A stretch of 64,000 nucleotides of DNA from Thiotrichaceae bacterium UBA7357 (lineage in GTDB: Bacteria > Pseudomonadota > Gammaproteobacteria > Eutrophobiales > Eutrophobiaceae): contig DKOR01000018.1 of NCBI GenBank assembly GCA_002470825.1, positions 28,246-92,245 of the forward strand, given 5' to 3'. Positions 26,501 through 35,246 of the stretch are shown here, in pieces (the first letter of the stretch is position 1; each line of letters starts with the position of its first letter). The notes under the pieces are model-generated. The model was not told where the DNA came from. It saw nothing but the letters and a program-made list of their open reading frames with translations, and did not search any database. Both the position numbers and the translations under genes were made by a program.

Positions 26501-26766
26501 TCACCTCGGCATATATTCGGGCTCAATGGACCGGGTGGCATTTGTAAGTGGTAACCTTTTTCTTTCAGATTTCTCATGACCACATTAATATCTTCGCGAG
26601 CTAATTTTCTTTCAGGCGATAACTCAAGGTCCATTGTATGAGTAAGTTCCTTAACCATTTTAATCAATTGCTCCGGCAAGTCGTCTCTATTTTTGTCTTC
26701 ATGAATGTATAAATACATACCGTCTTGTTTAGCACAACGATAAATTTTGCAATTGATAATAGACAT
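26497..26766 (-). CDS. ycgL: YcgL domain protein
   Basis: An 89-residue YcgL-family protein (DUF709): KIYRCAKQDGMYLYIHED at the start and NLKEKGYHLQMPPGP near the end, matching the conserved GYxLQxPP motif. The function is unknown; the family is largely gammaproteobacterial, which supports the lineage call. It overlaps the MFS gene tail to tail by 4 bp and lies 105 bp after fhs on the same strand. Confidence 0.9.
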   Translation of the reverse strand: MSIINCKIYRCAKQDGMYLYIHEDKNRDDLPEQLIKMVKELTHTMDLELSPERKLAREDINVVMRNLKEKGYHLQMPPGPLSPNICRGD

Positions 26767-26871
26767 GTACTCGAAAAGTATTTAGTGAAAATATTTTAAA
26801 TTTACCTAAGAGGGTAGAGAGAGATAATTATCTCTTTGGACTCTGCGGCGATGTTTAGCTTTTAAGTATTA

Positions 26872-28545
26872 TCAAAACAAACCAGTGATATTGCCGTTAT
26901 CATCAATATCAATGCGTTCAGCCGCGGGTACTTTTGGTAGCCCTGGCATGGTCATCATATTGCCGCAGATGGCAACAATAAAACCAGCCCCATTTGCCAG
27001 GCGGACTTCACTGACATGAACATTATGTCCTGTTGGAGCACCTATCACTGTTGGATCAGTTGAAAAGGACATCTGCGTCTTAGCCATACAAACCGGGTAA
27101 GAACCGTATTCTTCATTCCAGTCGGCTAATTGTTTTTTCACTTTCGGATCATACGACACAGAACCCGCACCATAAACCTTGGTTGATATAGCTTCGATCT
27201 TTTCTGTTAGAGAGTCATTGTCTTCATAAACATATTTGTGTGTGCCCGGATTGTTATCAACGATATCCACTACTGCATTCGCCAGATCTTCTGCACCTGC
27301 GCCGCCATCGGCCCAGTGTTTGGATACAACGGCCTTTGCGCCGAGCGATTCACAACGTTTCATCAACATATCCACTTCTGCATCGGTATCAAGGGTGAAA
27401 TGATTTAGACAAACAACACATGGCAAGCCATAGACTTCATTGATATTTTTAATATGATGTTCCATATTGACCATCCCCTTATCAAGGGCTTCAAGGTTTT
27501 CATTATTCAGGTCTACCTTGGCCACGCCACCATGGTATTTCATGGCGCGGATAGTAGCTACCAGTACAACCGCAGCAGGTTTAAGACCGGCTATACGAGA
27601 TTTGATATTAATAAATTTTTCAGCACCCAAATCAGCACCAAAACCAGCTTCAGTCACTACATAGTCGGCTAGTTTTAAGCCAGTTTGAGTTGCGGTAACC
27701 GTATTACATCCATGAGCGATATTTGCAAATGGACCACCATGGATTATGACAATATTGTTTTCTAGTGTTTGAACTATATTGGGATTAATTGCATCTTTTA
27801 ATAATGCGGCCATAGAACCCTCAGCATTCAAGTCACGAGCAAAAACTGCTGTTTTATTATCATTTTTATAGCCTATAACAATACGTCCAAGACGCTCTTT
27901 TAAATCTTTGCGACTAGTAGCCAGACAAAGGATTGCCATAATCTCAGAGGCAACAACAATATCAAAGCCATCTTCACGGAGATAACCATTCGCCGGTCCA
28001 CCTTGACCGATTGTGATCTTACGTAAGGCACGGTCGTTCATATCAACGACTCGCTTCCATTGGATTCTTCTTGGATCGATACCAAGTTCATTACCATGAT
28101 TTAGATGGTTATCAATCATGGCAGCGAGTAGGGCATGGGCAACACCGATGGCATGGAAGTCACCGGTGAAATGTAGGTTGATATCTTCCATTGGGACGAC
28201 TTGTGAATAACCGCCACCAGCTGCACCGCCTTTCATGCCAAAGCAAGGACCCAAAGAGGGTTCTCTAAGACACATAATGGCTTTTTTACCAATACGGTTC
28301 AGTGCATCGCCGAGACCAACAGTTGTTGTTGTTTTACCTTCACCAGCGGGTGTTGGGCTGACAGCCGTAACCAAGATGAGCTTGCCATCTTCTTTATCTT
28401 TAAGACTGTCTATGTAATTGAGTGATAATTTTGCTTTGTAGTGGCCATAAGGTTCGAGATATTCACTTTCTATTCCATATTGTTTCAAGGCCAGATCAAC
28501 GATACGTTTCATATTTGCTTTTTGAGCAATTTCAATATCAGACAT
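26872..28545 (-). CDS. fhs: Formate-tetrahydrofolate ligase
   Basis: Fhs (FTHFS) makes 10-formyl-THF from formate, THF and ATP. The 557-residue protein has the ATP loop TPAGEGKTTTTVGLGDALN, EPSLGPCFGMKGGAAGGGYS, and the C-terminal GNMMTMPGLPKVPAAE. A very strong GGGGAGGG precedes the ATG. Most gammaproteobacteria lack it; in serine-cycle methylotrophs it passes formate into the folate C1 pool, so together with sgaA/mtkAB it supports C1 assimilation here. It stands alone apart from ycgL downstream. Confidence 0.95.
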   Translation of the reverse strand: MSDIEIAQKANMKRIVDLALKQYGIESEYLEPYGHYKAKLSLNYIDSLKDKEDGKLILVTAVSPTPAGEGKTTTTVGLGDALNRIGKKAIMCLREPSLGPCFGMKGGAAGGGYSQVVPMEDINLHFTGDFHAIGVAHALLAAMIDNHLNHGNELGIDPRRIQWKRVVDMNDRALRKITIGQGGPANGYLREDGFDIVVASEIMAILCLATSRKDLKERLGRIVIGYKNDNKTAVFARDLNAEGSMAALLKDAINPNIVQTLENNIVIIHGGPFANIAHGCNTVTATQTGLKLADYVVTEAGFGADLGAEKFINIKSRIAGLKPAAVVLVATIRAMKYHGGVAKVDLNNENLEALDKGMVNMEHHIKNINEVYGLPCVVCLNHFTLDTDAEVDMLMKRCESLGAKAVVSKHWADGGAGAEDLANAVVDIVDNNPGTHKYVYEDNDSLTEKIEAISTKVYGAGSVSYDPKVKKQLADWNEEYGSYPVCMAKTQMSFSTDPTVIGAPTGHNVHVSEVRLANGAGFIVAICGNMMTMPGLPKVPAAERIDIDDNGNITGLF

Positions 28546-29152
28546 TACGCCCTCCCCAAAAAAGGTATAAAAGAAAGAAAGTTATATTAAATAAGTAATG
28601 GAATCACTATGTTTGTTCATTACTTTCTTAGCAGCCAGCTGCAGGTTATTCTAGCCTGTTATTGAGTGATTCACTAACTTCTTTCTTTTCCATGCTCGTT
28701 GGTTATTAATAATGTCAATACATTTTTAGGCATTAATATTTCTATTAGTGCATATTCCTTAACAGTGCAGGATTTACTAATAAAATATAGAATTTACATT
28801 TTATATGTACAAAATTAAGATAAAAATATATTTTCTTCGAGACGAATAGGCGTTTAAGGTAGTCATAATGAAATTTGAGTGTATACGATATTATTAGTTA
28901 GAAAAATATTGAAAATTAATATCAGCTCATCAGTCAAATATCTTAATTTAGTGCTTCCAGTATATAATAGATTTATTAGATAATTTTTAATCAATTAACT
29001 TATTTCTGTATTGGCGTCTTAGCTCTGACTCTGTTACTATCTTCTCCCCTAGATATGATGTTATTTAGGCTAATTTTTACCCGAAAAATCAGTTTACTAG
29101 AACTGAACAATACTCTTCCCTCAAAATTTCTCGTTATTATCGCTATGATCTT
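28546..29152. other. Non-coding region between divergent fhs and pyrG
   Basis: About 600 bp, very AT-rich, with promoters for both divergent genes expected. I saw no ORF of quality, no recognisable riboswitch, and no tRNA. This is the longest gene-free stretch apart from 12764-13429. Confidence 0.4.
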
Positions 29153-30808
29153 ATGACGCATTATATATTTACCACTGGCGGTGTCGTCTCGTCACTCGGA
29201 AAAGGTATTGCATCTGCTTCACTCGGAGCAATTCTTGAGGCACGTGGATTGAAGGTCACACTCATCAAGCTTGATCCTTATATTAATGTTGATCCAGGGA
29301 CCATGAGTCCTTTTCAACATGGTGAGGTGTATGTAACCGAAGATGGTGCTGAAACTGATCTTGATTTAGGTCATTACGAACGCTTTGTGCGAACGAGAAT
29401 GGGAAAAAGGAATAATTATACCACGGGCCGGATTTATCTAAACGTTATACAAAGAGAACGTCGTGGGGATTACCTCGGTGGTACCGTGCAAGTTATTCCG
29501 CATATCACTGATGAAATTAAACGTTGCATAAAACTAGGTGCGGATGATGCTGATATTGCGATGGTCGAAATTGGTGGGACTGTGGGTGATATTGAGTCAC
29601 AGCCTTTCCTTGAAGCTATACGCCAAATGCGAATCGAGTTGGGTACGAAAAATACGTTGTTTATTCATTTGACACTGGTTCCTTACATTGCTGCTGCAGG
29701 AGAAATGAAGACTAAGCCAACACAACACTCAGTTAAAGAACTACGTTCTATTGGCATACAACCCGATTGTTTGATATGTCGTACAGATTATATGATTCCA
29801 GGGAACGAAAAAAAGAAAATGGCCTTGTTTACCAATGTTGAAGAGTCCGCAATTATTTCAGCGCTTGATGTTGATAATATTTATAAAGTGCCTAAGGCGC
29901 TTTACGATCAAGGTCTTGACGAAATTGTTAATAAAAAATTTGCTTTAAATCTTCCAAAAGCTAATTTGCATGAATGGGAAAATGTAGTCGATGCGCTTGA
30001 TAATCCAACAAATCATGTAAATATCGCGATGGTGGGTAAATATATGGAACTGGCTGATTCTTATAAATCACTCTCAGAAGCATTAATTCATGCAGGAGTT
30101 CAAACACGAACCCAGGTTAATATTATTTATATTGATTCAGAAGATATTGAAAATAAAGGTGTAGATTGCTTAAGTGATATTGATGCAATACTGGTTCCTG
30201 GAGGATTTGGTAATCGTGGAATTGATGGCAAGATTGCTGTCGTTCTTTATGCGCGTGAAAATAATGTGCCCTATTTAGGTATCTGTTTAGGCATGCAAGT
30301 TGCCGTTATTGAAATAGCAAGAGACTTGGCTAAACTCGAAAATGCTAACAGCACAGAATTTGTTCATGACACAGAAGATCCTGTCATAGCATTAATTACT
30401 GAATGGCAAAATCCCACAGGGCAAATTGAACAGCGTAGTGTAGAGTCTGATTTAGGTGGGACTATGCGTCTAGGTGGTCAAAAATGTCAATTGTCTCAGG
30501 GTTCACTAGCAAGAGAATTATATCAATCAGATGAAATTACCGAGCGACATCGTCATCGTTATGAGTTCAATAGCACGTATTTAGAAAAACTAGAAGCGAC
30601 AGGAATGCGAGTTTCAGGACGTTCCTTAGACGGGGAGTTAGTAGAGATCATTGAAATCCCTGAACATCCCTGGTTTTTAGCTTGCCAGTTTCACCCTGAA
30701 TTTACATCGACGCCAAGAGACGGACATCCATTATTTACTGGCTTTATAAAAGCTGCACTAAAACATAAGAAATTAAATACAGGAATTGTAAAGAATGCAG
30801 CTATGTGA
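29153..30808 (+). CDS. pyrG: CTP synthase
   Basis: PyrG aminates UTP to CTP using glutamine and ATP. The 551-residue protein has the synthase domain (FTTGGVVSSLGKGIASASLG, HITDEIK) in residues 1-270, and a class I glutaminase with GGFGNRG, nucleophile motif YLGICLGMQ and HPEF in the C-terminal half. It begins the pyrG-kdsA-eno-ftsB-ispD-ispF cluster and overlaps kdsA by 14 bp. Confidence 0.97.
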   Translation: MTHYIFTTGGVVSSLGKGIASASLGAILEARGLKVTLIKLDPYINVDPGTMSPFQHGEVYVTEDGAETDLDLGHYERFVRTRMGKRNNYTTGRIYLNVIQRERRGDYLGGTVQVIPHITDEIKRCIKLGADDADIAMVEIGGTVGDIESQPFLEAIRQMRIELGTKNTLFIHLTLVPYIAAAGEMKTKPTQHSVKELRSIGIQPDCLICRTDYMIPGNEKKKMALFTNVEESAIISALDVDNIYKVPKALYDQGLDEIVNKKFALNLPKANLHEWENVVDALDNPTNHVNIAMVGKYMELADSYKSLSEALIHAGVQTRTQVNIIYIDSEDIENKGVDCLSDIDAILVPGGFGNRGIDGKIAVVLYARENNVPYLGICLGMQVAVIEIARDLAKLENANSTEFVHDTEDPVIALITEWQNPTGQIEQRSVESDLGGTMRLGGQKCQLSQGSLARELYQSDEITERHRHRYEFNSTYLEKLEATGMRVSGRSLDGELVEIIEIPEHPWFLACQFHPEFTSTPRDGHPLFTGFIKAALKHKKLNTGIVKNAAM

Positions 30809-31601
30809 TTTTCAAGTCGGTCCGACCCATCCTTTCTTTTTAATAGCTGGTCCTTGTGTTATTGAAAGTGAACAGTTGGCAATGGATACAGCAGGTCAGT
30901 TAAAAGAGTTGACGGCTGAATTACGAATACCTTTTATATATAAATCCTCATTCGATAAAGCAAATCGTACTTCGCACAATAGTTTCCGTGGGCCAGGAAT
31001 AGAGACTGGTTTAAAAATATTGGCTGATGTGAAAGAGAAGATTGGCGTGCCTGTACTTACAGACATACATGAGGACACACCATTAGATGAAGTTGCAAGT
31101 GTTGTTGATGTATTACAAACGCCTGCATTTCTCTGCCGACAAACAAACTATATTCAAGCTGTAGCTAGAACCGGCCTCCCTATTAATATTAAAAAAGGAC
31201 AATTTCTTGCGCCATGGGATATGACGCATGTGATTGAAAAGGCGCGCGCCGTTGGTAATGATAAAATCATGGTATGTGAACGCGGATCATCATTTGGCTA
31301 TAATTATCTTGTTTCAGATATGCGGTCATTAATCGTGATGCAACACACGGATGCTCCGGTTGTTTTTGATGCAACACATTCGGTACAAATGCCTGGTGGT
31401 GGAGGTAATGTTTCTGCCGGTCAACGTGAATTTGTTCCGGCGTTGGCACGTGCAGCAATGGCCGTTGGGATTTCAGGTTTGTTTATGGAAACACATCCCG
31501 ATCCTGAGAAAGCACTTAGCGATGGACCAAATTCATGGCCATTAGATAAGATGAAGCAACTGTTAGAGACTTTAAAATCGATCGATCAAATCATAAAATA
31601 A
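30795..31601 (+). CDS. kdsA: 3-deoxy-8-phosphooctulonate (KDO-8-P) synthase
   Basis: KdsA condenses PEP with arabinose-5-phosphate for the Kdo sugar of LPS. The 268-residue barrel has SSFDKANRTS, GSSFGYNYLVSDMRSL and PGGGGNVSAGQREFV. The N-terminal motif is IAGPCVIES, with a cysteine (C21) where E. coli has asparagine, which places it in the metal-dependent class of KDO-8-P synthases. The start overlaps pyrG by 14 bp. It shows the cell makes LPS. Confidence 0.95.
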   Translation: MQLCDFQVGPTHPFFLIAGPCVIESEQLAMDTAGQLKELTAELRIPFIYKSSFDKANRTSHNSFRGPGIETGLKILADVKEKIGVPVLTDIHEDTPLDEVASVVDVLQTPAFLCRQTNYIQAVARTGLPINIKKGQFLAPWDMTHVIEKARAVGNDKIMVCERGSSFGYNYLVSDMRSLIVMQHTDAPVVFDATHSVQMPGGGGNVSAGQREFVPALARAAMAVGISGLFMETHPDPEKALSDGPNSWPLDKMKQLLETLKSIDQIIK

Positions 31602-31626
31602 CTAAATACGTGATGGAGAATAAAAA

Positions 31627-32910
31627 TTGACGGTCATTAGTAAAATCATCGCACGTGAAGTCCTCGACTCAAGAGGTAATCCTACTATCGAAGCTGAAGT
31701 TACTACTGAAAGTGGTGCGGAAGGTAGTGCTATGGTGCCATCTGGTGCATCAACCGGTGTGCGAGAAGCGTTGGAATTACGTGATATGGACAACGCACGT
31801 TATCTAGGAAAAGGCGTACTTATACCGATAAGTAATATACATAATAAGATAGCACCTACTTTATTGGGAGAAGAAGTAACTGACCAAGTCAAGATTGATA
31901 AAGTTATGATTGATCTAGATGGTACATCGACTAAAAAAAATCTTGGTGCAAATGCAATTCTTGCTGTTTCAATGGCGACGGCACACGCGGCAGCAAATGA
32001 GAAGAATATTCCTCTTTATGAATACCTTGGAGGTAAAGGACCTTTTCAAATGCCGGTACCGATGATGAATATTATTAATGGTGGTGTTCATGCTAACAAC
32101 AATGTGGATTTACAAGAATTTATGATTTTACCCGTAGGTGCCTCGAGTTTTCGCGAAGCGGTTCGATATGGCACGGAAATTTTTCATTCTTTGAAATTGG
32201 TGCTATCAAAACTGGGTCTTGCCACAACTGTTGGGGACGAAGGTGGTTTTGCGCCTAATCTCTCATCTAATGAACAGGCGATAGAAGTGATTCTTGAAGC
32301 TATAGATAAAGCAGGTTATGAACCAGGTGGAGATATTTTATTAGGTCTCGATGTTGCTAGTTCTGAATTTTGCCGAGATGGTATTTATACGCTTAGGTCA
32401 GAAAATAAGAAGCTTGATGCTCAGGATTTTTTGGAGTACTTATCATCTTGGGTTGATAAGTACCCTATCATCACTATAGAAGATGGTATGGGTGAAGATG
32501 ATTGGGATGGTTGGAAAAAATTAACAGAAAAACTGGGTAAAAATGTGCAATTAGTTGGTGATGATCTTTTTGTAACGAATACTTCAATACTCAAAGAAGG
32601 GATCAGTAAAAAAATTGCTAATTCAATATTGATTAAAGTAAATCAAATTGGAACACTTACAGAAACATTCGCTGCTATCAATATGGCCAAGAAAGCGGGC
32701 TATACAGCAGTGATATCACATCGATCAGGTGAGACTGAAGATACAACTATTGCAGATCTTGCTGTAGCAACATCAGTAGGACAGATAAAAACAGGGTCAC
32801 TATCGCGCTCTGATCGTGTGGCAAAATATAATCGATTGATGAAGATAGAAGATCAACTAGGTAGTGATGCCAATTATCTTGGTCGAGATGCTTTTTATAA
32901 TCTTCCATAA
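31627..32910 (+). CDS. eno: Enolase
   Basis: Enolase interconverts 2-phosphoglycerate and PEP; in the serine cycle it supplies PEP for Ppc. The 427-residue protein has ARQVLDSRGNPT-type AREVLDSRGNPTIEAE, GGVHANNNVDLQEFMI, VGDEGGFAP, IEDGMGEDDWDGWKKLT, and the signature ILIKVNQIGTLTET with the catalytic lysine. The start is TTG at 31627 with GGAG upstream; no in-frame ATG fits the family start. Confidence 0.96.
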   Translation: MTVISKIIAREVLDSRGNPTIEAEVTTESGAEGSAMVPSGASTGVREALELRDMDNARYLGKGVLIPISNIHNKIAPTLLGEEVTDQVKIDKVMIDLDGTSTKKNLGANAILAVSMATAHAAANEKNIPLYEYLGGKGPFQMPVPMMNIINGGVHANNNVDLQEFMILPVGASSFREAVRYGTEIFHSLKLVLSKLGLATTVGDEGGFAPNLSSNEQAIEVILEAIDKAGYEPGGDILLGLDVASSEFCRDGIYTLRSENKKLDAQDFLEYLSSWVDKYPIITIEDGMGEDDWDGWKKLTEKLGKNVQLVGDDLFVTNTSILKEGISKKIANSILIKVNQIGTLTETFAAINMAKKAGYTAVISHRSGETEDTTIADLAVATSVGQIKTGSLSRSDRVAKYNRLMKIEDQLGSDANYLGRDAFYNLP

Positions 32911-32941
32911 TGCAAAACTCAAAATAGGTCTGGCTTCATAG

Positions 32942-33238
32942 ATGAAAGTGATAACTACTTTTTTTTTAATATTACTAATATTATTACAGTATCGTCTATG
33001 GTTCGGGAATGGTAGTTTGAACGAAGTACATCAGCTACAAGATAAGATTAGTAAAATCGAGCAAGAAAAAGAAAGCCTTAAAGAGCGAAACTTTTCTCTA
33101 GCAGCAGAAGTTCACGACCTTAAACATGGGTATGAAGCCATTGAAGAACGTGCACGAAGTGAGATGGGAATGATTAAAGATGGTGAAATATTTTATCAAA
33201 TTGTGAATCATTCAGACTTTCAAATTGATACTAATTAA
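32942..33238 (+). CDS. ftsB: Cell division protein FtsB
   Basis: A 98-residue bitopic inner-membrane protein: helix at residues 4-20, the conserved QYRLWFGNGSL just outside it, then a coiled coil (about 25-75) and the C-terminal RARSEMGMIKDGEIFYQIV. FtsB joins FtsL and FtsQ in the divisome. It lies between eno and ispD, its usual place. Confidence 0.94.
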   Translation: MKVITTFFLILLILLQYRLWFGNGSLNEVHQLQDKISKIEQEKESLKERNFSLAAEVHDLKHGYEAIEERARSEMGMIKDGEIFYQIVNHSDFQIDTN

Positions 33239-33243
33239 TAAAT

Positions 33244-33945
33244 ATGTCGGATAGTTTAAAATACTGGGTAGTGATACCAGCAGCAGGAGAGGGGTTACGT
33301 ATGGGCGTAGATAAACCAAAACAATATATCTCAATTAATAATAAAACAATTATTGAGCATACTATTGATTGCTTTATTTATCGTGAAGAAATTGAAAAAA
33401 TTATTGTAGCAATATCAAAGGAAGATGAGTTCTGGTCAACATTAGAAATATCTGATCATGATAAAATAATGACAGTATCAGGAGGAAAAGAGCGTTACCA
33501 ATCAGTGTTGAATAGTCTAAAGATGCTATCGAGTGAAGCAGAAGATGATGATTGGGTTATGGTTCATGATGCAGCTAGACCTTGCTTGAATCAGTCAGCA
33601 ATTGACAGACTGATAATACAATTGAAAGGGCATGATATAGGTGGAATTCTGGCAATGCCTTGTAGGGATACTATGAAGCGTTCAAATGATACTGGTGAAA
33701 TAGATGAAACGGTAGAACGCCAATCACTTTGGCATGCACAAACACCACAGATGTTTAAATATGGGAAACTTTTATTAGCTATCCAAGATGCTCTTAAGAA
33801 TAAAGCTGTTGTGACAGATGAAGCTATGGCAGTCGAAAGACTAGGATTTAAACCAATGCTTGTGCTTGGACATCAAGGAAACATTAAACTAACTTATAAA
33901 GATGATCTTGAATCACTAAGACTATACCTAGATAGGATTATATAA
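33244..33945 (+). CDS. ispD: 2-C-methyl-D-erythritol 4-phosphate cytidylyltransferase
   Basis: IspD couples CTP to MEP in the non-mevalonate isoprenoid pathway. The 233-residue protein has the CTP-binding PAAGEGLRMGVDKPKQY, VHDAARPC, TPQMFKYGKLLLAI and the C-terminal GHQGNIKLTYKDDLESL. It follows ftsB after 5 bp and ispF follows after 3 bp. Confidence 0.96.
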   Translation: MSDSLKYWVVIPAAGEGLRMGVDKPKQYISINNKTIIEHTIDCFIYREEIEKIIVAISKEDEFWSTLEISDHDKIMTVSGGKERYQSVLNSLKMLSSEAEDDDWVMVHDAARPCLNQSAIDRLIIQLKGHDIGGILAMPCRDTMKRSNDTGEIDETVERQSLWHAQTPQMFKYGKLLLAIQDALKNKAVVTDEAMAVERLGFKPMLVLGHQGNIKLTYKDDLESLRLYLDRII

Positions 33946-33948
33946 AAA

Positions 33949-34422
33949 ATGCGAATTGGACATGGTTACGATGCTCATCGTCTTGTTGAAGAGAGACCAT
34001 TAATTTTAGGTGGTGTAACAATTCCCTATGAGAAAGGATTAGAAGGACATTCCGATGCTGATGCAGTTATCCATGCCCTGTGTGATGCGATTCTTGGTGC
34101 CATGTGTTTAGGTGATATTGGATCACATTTTCCCGATACAGATCCAGAATTAAAAAACATTGATAGTCGTATTTTATTAAAGCAAGTTCATGTTTTAATG
34201 AAAAAAAATAATTTTTTTTTGTGTAATGCAGACATCACTATTTTGGCACAAGCACCAAAAATGGCTGATCATATTTCTTCAATGCAAAAATTTATTTCCA
34301 CAGATCTTGATGCAAAAATAACAGATATAAATATTAAAGCGACAACGACAGAAAAAATGGGTTTTGTTGGTCGTGGTGAGGGCATCGCTGTATATGCTGT
34401 TGTTTTAATAGCTTCTTCATAA
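33949..34422 (+). CDS. ispF: 2-C-methyl-D-erythritol 2,4-cyclodiphosphate synthase
   Basis: IspF cyclises CDP-ME-2-phosphate in the MEP pathway. The 157-residue protein has the metal ligands in RIGHGYDAHRL (D8, H10) and GLEGHSDADAVIHALCDAI (H42), and TTTEKMGFVGRGEGIA near the end. It ends the pyrG-ispF run; the convergent Smr gene follows 149 bp later. Confidence 0.97.
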   Translation: MRIGHGYDAHRLVEERPLILGGVTIPYEKGLEGHSDADAVIHALCDAILGAMCLGDIGSHFPDTDPELKNIDSRILLKQVHVLMKKNNFFLCNADITILAQAPKMADHISSMQKFISTDLDAKITDINIKATTTEKMGFVGRGEGIAVYAVVLIASS

Positions 34423-34571
34423 TCTTTACACGAATCATCCTCTTTCAAATGTAGTTCTAGTCTTTTAAGTTTCGTCCATGGCTAAGCGATTTTTTTATCA
34501 GAGCACGTTTTATAAAAAATGTGTTTTAGTGATTCTGATCCCGTCAGTTATAGAAATTGATGATTTGTTGA

Positions 34572-35114
34572 TCATTTACGCCTTAGTAACAGATAAATTG
34601 CCCCTGTACCTCCATCAGCAGGTCTTGCTGAGCAAAAAGCTTGCGCAATGTCAGTTTTTTGCAGCCATTGATTAAGCTTGTTTTTTAATATTGGTTGTTT
34701 ATTAATAGAACCTAGACCTTTCCCGTGAATAATTTTGACACAGCGTCGAGAATGCGTTGAGCACTCTTTAAAAAAATCAATCAATGCAATTTTAGCACTA
34801 TCAACTACCATGCCATGTAAATCTAGTTCTGCTTCAATTTTATAATGTCCACGACGCAATTTTTTTAATATATTATTTTGAACTCCAGAACTAGTATAAA
34901 GAAGCTCATCTCCTATTTCTAAAAGACCGGAATTAAAATCTGCGGTACACATTTCTTTTATCACTGAAAGATTATCCGCCTCGGTTTTTGCAGGGTGAGG
35001 TTTTAGTCTCGGTTTGTCAGCAATAAAACTGTCTTGTTTTAGTGGCATTGCATCACCAACTGATTTTCGAAATAGCGCACTATCTTCGTCTGAAATATCG
35101 GAAGATTTCTTCAT
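34572..35114 (-). CDS. Smr-domain protein
   Basis: A 180-residue protein with an unstructured, charged N-terminal half and a C-terminal Smr domain (about residues 95-180): AELDLHGMVVDSAKIALIDF, VKIIHGKGLGS and ARPADGGTGAIYLLL. Smr domains are nicking or structure-specific endonucleases; E. coli SmrB of this layout cuts mRNA between collided ribosomes. The conserved LDLHG and HGKG motifs are present, so the nuclease is probably active. Whether it is SmrA or SmrB is uncertain. Confidence 0.85.
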   Translation of the reverse strand: MKKSSDISDEDSALFRKSVGDAMPLKQDSFIADKPRLKPHPAKTEADNLSVIKEMCTADFNSGLLEIGDELLYTSSGVQNNILKKLRRGHYKIEAELDLHGMVVDSAKIALIDFFKECSTHSRRCVKIIHGKGLGSINKQPILKNKLNQWLQKTDIAQAFCSARPADGGTGAIYLLLRRK

Positions 35115-35246
35115 TATTTTAAATTAGAGCTTGTCATTACGCATAAGTCTAGCGTATGAACAAATCGGTGTCAGCGATGATAGAGTGTAATTTAATTATC
35201 ATTAAATATTTTGTTGATTGATAATTTTACTAAAATACCTGTAGAT

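Noticed and set aside
28546..29152. Riboswitch (THF or glycine) before fhs
   Set aside because: No conserved motif of those classes was found by eye on the fhs strand.
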